From: an uncultured Prevotella sp.
Lineage (GTDB): Bacteria; Bacteroidota; Bacteroidia; Bacteroidales; Bacteroidaceae
Reading direction: 5' to 3'
DNA: 10,472 nt
Assembly: GCA_900547085.1 (NCBI GenBank)
Contig: URFI01000065.1
Coordinates: 1-10,472 of the forward strand
Shown here: positions 6,913 through 10,472 of the stretch, one piece after another
Numbering within the stretch: the stretch's first letter is position 1
How the letters are laid out: each line of letters opens with the position of its first letter
Notes under the pieces: model-generated
Seen by the model: the letters and a program-made list of their open reading frames with translations, nothing else
Databases searched by the model: none
Told to the model about the DNA's origin: nothing
Translations under genes and position numbers: made by a program

Positions 6913-7605
6913 TTACCAATTCTTCTTCAGCTTTTTCTTGCCCGACTGCCGCATGGCTTTCTTCATGCGTTGCTGTGTGGCCTTTTCTTGTTGCGTTGCG
7001 GCATTCAAGAGTTGCTCAGCATTCTCCTTACTCATCCGATCCTTCGGCTTGTTCTTTTGCTGTTGTTGCTGATCCTGTTGCTTTTGCTGCTGATCATCTT
7101 TCTTCTGTTTGTCTTTACCTTTTTGATCATCTTTCTTCTTTTGTTCGCCACCATTCTGCTTTTGATTCTTCTGTTGGCGTTTACAAAGAGCCAGGTTGTA
7201 GCGCGTCTCGTTGTCATCCGGATTGTTACGCAGACTCTCTTTGTAGGCTTCAATCGCCTCTCCATACATTTGATGATTCTGACAAATCACCCCAATGTTA
7301 TGGTATATCTTGGCCTTTCTGGATTTACTGCTCTCCAACTTCCCCGCATTTTCATATTGCACAATCGCTGCAGAATCTTTCTGCTGCATCATCAGCGCAC
7401 ATCCAAGATTGTACAAAGCTTGTGGATTTTTACTATTTTGTGCAATGGCTTTACGATATTCAGCTTCTGCCTTGGCGTAGTTTTGCGACCGATACAGCTT
7501 GTTGCCCGAGCGAATAAACTGCCGGTCACTCTGCGCATACACGTTTGTCGCACACAAAGCCATGACAAACAAGCCCAGCATATATCTGATTAATGTATTA
7601 TTCAT
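6913..7605 (-). CDS. batC: BatC, TPR-containing aerotolerance operon protein
   Basis: A 230-residue exported or envelope-anchored protein. Residues 1-25 form a signal peptide (RYMLGLFVMALCATNVYAQ). Three TPR units follow at about 28-61, 62-95 and 99-132 (ALYNLGCALMMQQKDSAAIVQYENA; IYHNIGVICQNHQMYGEAIEAYKES). Residues 143-190 are an extremely Gln/Lys/Asp-rich low-complexity tract. A helical end (MSKENAEQLLNAA) closes with a basic KKNW terminus, as I recall for BatC proteins. TPRs mediate protein contacts, presumably with other Bat proteins; no enzymatic motif is seen. The ATG (7603-7605) overlaps the batB TGA (7602-7604) as ATGA, which suggests translational coupling. The hydrophobic, leucine-rich frame on the opposite strand here is only the complement of the Gln/Lys tract. 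Confidence 0.93.
   Translation of the reverse strand: MNNTLIRYMLGLFVMALCATNVYAQSDRQFIRSGNKLYRSQNYAKAEAEYRKAIAQNSKNPQALYNLGCALMMQQKDSAAIVQYENAGKLESSKSRKAKIYHNIGVICQNHQMYGEAIEAYKESLRNNPDDNETRYNLALCKRQQKNQKQNGGEQKKKDDQKGKDKQKKDDQQQKQQDQQQQQKNKPKDRMSKENAEQLLNAATQQEKATQQRMKKAMRQSGKKKLKKNW
7091..7139 (-). repeat. Two copies of a 16-bp repeat within the batC Gln/Lys/Asp tract
   Basis: The bases tgatcatctttcttct occur at 7091-7106 and again at 7124-7139, 33 bp apart and in phase with codons. Each encodes the KKDDQ-type unit of the low-complexity tract. Such tracts can change length by replication slippage; a 33-bp change would keep the frame. Confidence 0.7.
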
Positions 7606-8639
7606 CTTTCTCTATTCTCCTTTTTTTTGAACAGCCGAACCTTACTCAGCATTGGATTTTTGCTTTCCAATATGCATATTTCAAGAATCAACAACAGGAG
7701 AGCCAGAATGGCAAAAGCCTGAAACTGCTCGTCATATTCACTATAAATGACACTGTTGGTTTCACCTTTCTGCAGTTTGGCCAGCTCGTCATTCAATTGC
7801 TTCTGCGCATCGCTCGTATTGTCAACGTGTATGTAGGTTCCTTCACCAGCCTTAGCCACTTCTTGACACATCTTCTCGTTCAAGGCTGTCATGACGGTTT
7901 GTCCCCTATCATCAGTCATATAGCCACCGTCAGGCGTTGGAATGGGAGCTCCTTTGGTTTCACCTACACCTAATATATAAACGTTGATGCCTTTCTTTCG
8001 AGCTTCTTTGGCTGCCTCCAGCGCCTCACCTTCATGGTCTTCACCGTCGGTGATCAAGATGATGGCACGCCCCACTTTATCTTGTTGCGTAAAGCTGCTC
8101 ATGGACAAGCGGATGGCCTGCGCTATATTAGTGCCTTGGGTGGTGATGAGTGAGGGGTCGGCATTCTGCAGAAACATCTTCGCACTGACGTAATCACTCG
8201 TGATGGGCAGTTGCACAAAGGCCTCTCCGGCAAACACCACAAGCCCTATTTTATCGTTGGTAAAGTTGTCCACCAAGTTTTCTACCATCAGCTTGCTCTT
8301 GGCTAATCTGGACGGAACCACGTCTTCTGCCATCATGGAGTTTGATATATCCAAGGCGATGATGGTTTCTATGCCTCTGCGTTTCTCGTTGGATATCTTC
8401 GACCCCATCTGTGGCCGTGCAAACATGATGATGAGCAAAGCCAGTGCAGCCTGTAACAACCAGAACTTGACAGACGGGCGATACTTCGAGGTATCGGCCA
8501 TCTGCAACTTCAAGAGTTCGGGGTCACCAAACTTCTTTAATTTCTGTCTTCTTCGGCGATAGCCCACAAAACGAAGCAATGCTAATAGTGGAATCAGGAC
8601 TAATAGCCAAAGATATATCGGGGCTTCAAATCTTACCAT
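7602..8639 (-). CDS. batB: BatB, vWA-domain membrane protein of the aerotolerance operon
   Basis: A 345-residue inner-membrane protein. Two N-terminal spans lie at 8-26 and 57-74, with a basic loop between them (RRRRQKLKK). The motif ARPQ at 74-77 precedes a von Willebrand A domain at about 90-290. Its MIDAS metal site is complete: D97-x-S99-x-S101 (DISNSM), T170 (TQGTN) and D198 (TDGEDHEG). A third span follows near 311-327 (FAILALLLLILEICIL), then a short basic tail. Such proteins are thought to bind partners through a divalent metal, possibly together with a MoxR-type AAA ATPase. No MoxR gene is inside this window, although the family often has one upstream. The ATG is at 8637-8639. The gene is 77 bases from batA, the widest gap in the bat cluster, and overlaps batC by four bases. 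Confidence 0.95.
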   Translation of the reverse strand: MVRFEAPIYLWLLVLIPLLALLRFVGYRRRRQKLKKFGDPELLKLQMADTSKYRPSVKFWLLQAALALLIIMFARPQMGSKISNEKRRGIETIIALDISNSMMAEDVVPSRLAKSKLMVENLVDNFTNDKIGLVVFAGEAFVQLPITSDYVSAKMFLQNADPSLITTQGTNIAQAIRLSMSSFTQQDKVGRAIILITDGEDHEGEALEAAKEARKKGINVYILGVGETKGAPIPTPDGGYMTDDRGQTVMTALNEKMCQEVAKAGEGTYIHVDNTSDAQKQLNDELAKLQKGETNSVIYSEYDEQFQAFAILALLLLILEICILESKNPMLSKVRLFKKKENRER

Positions 8640-8646
8640 ATACTTT

Positions 8647-8692
8647 CTGTATTCAACTTATACAGCCGTCGTACGCTTTTCACGTTTACGAC
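8647..8692 (-). promoter_or_regulatory. Two adjacent potential stem-loops in the batA-batB gap
   Basis: 8647-8665 reads ctgtat-tcaactt-atacag, a perfect six-base stem with a seven-base loop, ending seven bases before the batB start codon. 8668-8692 pairs gtcgta with tacgac around an interior that can add ACG/CGU pairs. Together they fill much of the 77-base gap. They might affect batB translation, RNA processing or stability; short stems of this size can also be chance. Confidence 0.35.
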
Positions 8693-8716
8693 TTGACGAG
8701 TTCCGCAATGAAGCAT

Positions 8717-9715
8717 TTAAGGAATACGACGCAAAATCGTATTTCTCAGCAGCAATTCCAACAGCAAGCTGATGATGGCTGCTAAAGCAAACGGCTGAAA
8801 GGCTTCATAACGCTTGGAGAATTTCTTGACTTCCATCTTGGTTTTCTCCAACTTGTCTATATCGTTGTAAATCTGTTTCAATTCCTTATTATTGGTTGCT
8901 CTGTAGAAGTTGCCTTCCGTCACGGCGGCAATGTCACTCAAGGTCTTTGAGTCTATCTCCACCGGAATGTTCACATACTGTGTCGTCCCGCCCACATTCA
9001 TGGGATAAGGAGCCACCTTGTTGGTTCCTACACCAATGGTATACACCCTGATGCCCAAGCTCTGAGCAATCTGTGCACTGGTCATCGGCGAGATGTCACC
9101 CATGTTGTTGCTGCCATCGGTAAGGAGAATCACCACTTTACTCTTGGCCTTGGAATCTTTCAGACGCGAAACAGCATTTGCCAACCCCATCCCTACGGCC
9201 GTACCATCAGAAATCAATCCACGCGCAGCGATGTCTGTACGAACATTTCGCAACAGGTTCAAGAGCGAGGCGTGATCGGTTGTCATGGGGCATTGGGTGA
9301 ACGATTCACCAGCGAATATCGTCAGTCCGATGTTGTCATTGGGCCTGCCTGATATAAATTCGGCTGCAACATTCTTGGCCGCTTCTAATCTATTGGGCCT
9401 CAAGTCCTCTGCCAACATAGACGTAGAAACGTCCATGGCCAGCATGATATCAATGCCTTCGACAGAACGCTGATCCCAAGAGTTGCGCGTTTGTGGCCGA
9501 GCCAGCACGCACACCACCAGGATGAAGGTGAGGCACCGAAGCACCATAGGCAGATGAATCAGCCGCATTCGCCAGCTCTTAGGTGCGAACAGATAAGCAT
9601 GCGTGTCGCTCATTCGCATGGTTGGCTCACTCTTCTTACGATAAAGGAAGTACCATACTACATAGGGAATGAGCAACAACAGCAGTAGAAAATATTCTTT
9701 ATTTACAAATTCCAC
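8717..9715 (-). CDS. batA: BatA, vWA-domain membrane protein of the aerotolerance operon
   Basis: A 332-residue inner-membrane protein built like BatB: spans near 8-24 and 54-71, ARPQ at 71-74, a von Willebrand A domain from about 86 to 285, and a final span near 308-325 (FALAAIISLLLELLL). The MIDAS residues are intact: D94-x-S96-x-S98 (DVSTSM), T171 (SDGTAVG) and D199 (LLTDGSNN). In Bacteroides the bat cluster was named for an effect on oxygen tolerance; the molecular mechanism remains unclear. The start is GTG at 9713-9715. The frame is closed by TGA two codons earlier and no ATG occurs before the first span, so GTG is the only reasonable choice. It follows the upstream membrane gene after 37 bases. 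Confidence 0.95.
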   Translation of the reverse strand: MEFVNKEYFLLLLLLIPYVVWYFLYRKKSEPTMRMSDTHAYLFAPKSWRMRLIHLPMVLRCLTFILVVCVLARPQTRNSWDQRSVEGIDIMLAMDVSTSMLAEDLRPNRLEAAKNVAAEFISGRPNDNIGLTIFAGESFTQCPMTTDHASLLNLLRNVRTDIAARGLISDGTAVGMGLANAVSRLKDSKAKSKVVILLTDGSNNMGDISPMTSAQIAQSLGIRVYTIGVGTNKVAPYPMNVGGTTQYVNIPVEIDSKTLSDIAAVTEGNFYRATNNKELKQIYNDIDKLEKTKMEVKKFSKRYEAFQPFALAAIISLLLELLLRNTILRRIP

Positions 9716-9752
9716 GTTTCATTCATTTTAATGACCTCACATCCGCTCCTAA

Positions 9753-10472
9753 TCAAATCACCAGGAGATAAACATGATAGATGACATAAACCAGCAGGCC
9801 CAGCACACTGATAGCGATAACCGAGAGTAGGGTCTTGATTGTCATTCTGTTTTTTTGCTTACGCCTGTCACTCTCATCAAGTTTAGGAACGATGCGTTCT
9901 TCGGTAGGCTGCCCCTCAATCTTTGTCTGATCAATAAAATTGATGGCATTGACAAGGTTCATATCATTTTCGTTGATGAGCGCTTCGTGCTTGGCGAATT
10001 TCACCAAATCGGCCGTTTCGAACAGTCCCTTAAGCTCGTCCATCATCTTGCGGTCACCGTTCTGCTGCAAATGGTAGATGATTTCGGTGGTGGTCATCTC
10101 CATGGCGTTGAAGCCGAAACGCTCCTCGATGTACTTTCTCAACGTGTCAGTCAGCTCGGTATAGTAAGTCTTCTGATCGGTTGAAGTAGTCATCTTCTCC
10201 ACTTTCAGCTTCTCGATAGCCGTAAGGGCTTTCTGGTGAGGAGGTATCTTCTTGACGATTTTAATTCGGGTAATGATGGGCTTGTTGTTCTTGAGTCTGA
10301 GGTAGAGATAAAATCCTATGATACAGAGTACTAACATGAGGACGCTCATCCAAAAGATGGGACTCCATTCACTCCAAAGGAAAGGATTATCCTGCACGTC
10401 CTTTGGTGGGAAAAACTGGTTAGGATGCAGCGTTTCCACATCCATGGTAACCACCTTCAACGCCAAGGTGCC
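9753..10472 (-). CDS. Membrane protein encoded upstream of batA, C-terminal part (5' end beyond window)
   Basis: The frame stays open to the right edge, so the visible 239 residues are the C-terminal part of a larger protein. The TTG at 10464-10466 and internal ATG at 10443-10445 are unlikely starts, because the visible protein begins in what looks like the last strand of a periplasmic beta domain (LALKVVTMDVETLHP). A membrane span follows at about 38-59, then a helical, charged cytoplasmic region (TYYTELTDTLRKYIEERFGFNAMEMTT; FETADLVKFAKHEAL), and a second span in the last ~25 residues. I recall a conserved protein of this layout directly before batA in Bacteroidales, with a beta-rich N-terminus like BatD, but no gene name. 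Its function is unknown; position suggests it works with the Bat proteins. Confidence 0.88.
   Translation of the reverse strand, partial: GTLALKVVTMDVETLHPNQFFPPKDVQDNPFLWSEWSPIFWMSVLMLVLCIIGFYLYLRLKNNKPIITRIKIVKKIPPHQKALTAIEKLKVEKMTTSTDQKTYYTELTDTLRKYIEERFGFNAMEMTTTEIIYHLQQNGDRKMMDELKGLFETADLVKFAKHEALINENDMNLVNAINFIDQTKIEGQPTEERIVPKLDESDRRKQKNRMTIKTLLSVIAISVLGLLVYVIYHVYLLVI

Noticed and set aside
6862..7593. A 243-codon plus-strand open frame rich in leucine, isoleucine and phenylalanine, resembling a membrane protein
   Set aside because: It is the exact antisense of the batC Gln/Lys tract, whose complement reads as Leu/Ile/Phe. BatC has TPRs, a signal peptide and operon spacing; the plus-strand frame shows no domain.
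9753..10466. Taking the TTG at 10466 as the true start of a complete 237-residue protein
   Set aside because: The frame continues to the window edge, the visible N-terminus has no signal peptide, and it looks like the last strand of a periplasmic domain. A gene cut by the edge is the better reading.

Overview
The window looks like chromosomal DNA from the order Bacteroidales, most likely Prevotella or a close relative. The evidence is the protein content: the Bacteroides aerotolerance (Bat) gene set, a Bacteroidetes-length QueA, a DUF2027-Smr protein and a two-domain NAD synthetase. Starts generally lack clear Shine-Dalgarno sequences, as expected for this phylum. The genus assignment is by impression of the protein sequences, not by a search.

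All ten genes lie on the minus strand, so transcription runs from high to low coordinates. From right to left they are: the 3' part of a membrane gene that usually precedes batA (9753-10472, cut by the window edge); batA (8717-9715); batB (7602-8639); batC (6913-7605); batD (5121-6893); batE (4285-5070 or longer); a PAP2 phosphatase (3560-4258); queA (2238-3536); a DUF2027-Smr protein (942-2114); and the 5' part of a glutamine-dependent NAD+ synthetase (1-732, cut by the left edge). I find no convincing plus-strand gene, tRNA, rRNA, CRISPR array or insertion sequence. No gene-free stretch exceeds 300 bases; the longest is 733-941 (209 bases), which holds a pair of 47-bp direct repeats.

The Bat proteins form a membrane-centred set. 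BatA and BatB are inner-membrane von Willebrand A proteins with intact MIDAS motifs. BatC and BatE carry TPR repeats, and BatD has a large periplasmic part, one membrane span and a cytoplasmic tail. The spacing is tight (ATGA overlap batB/batC, short gaps batC/batD, batE/PAP2 and PAP2/queA), which suggests one long transcript reaching at least queA.

The most notable point is at the batD/batE junction. The last ~20 residues of the batD frame do not look like a BatD end, while the BatD-like ending (LDECEFERYAPGDP...) lies in the -1 frame, which is the batE frame. That frame has no stop between the BatD-like tail and batE. Repairing a single base near 5195-5198 would therefore give one continuous BatD-BatE protein of about 870 residues. 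This is either a natural fusion broken by a one-base deletion or sequence error, or two genes with an unusual junction.
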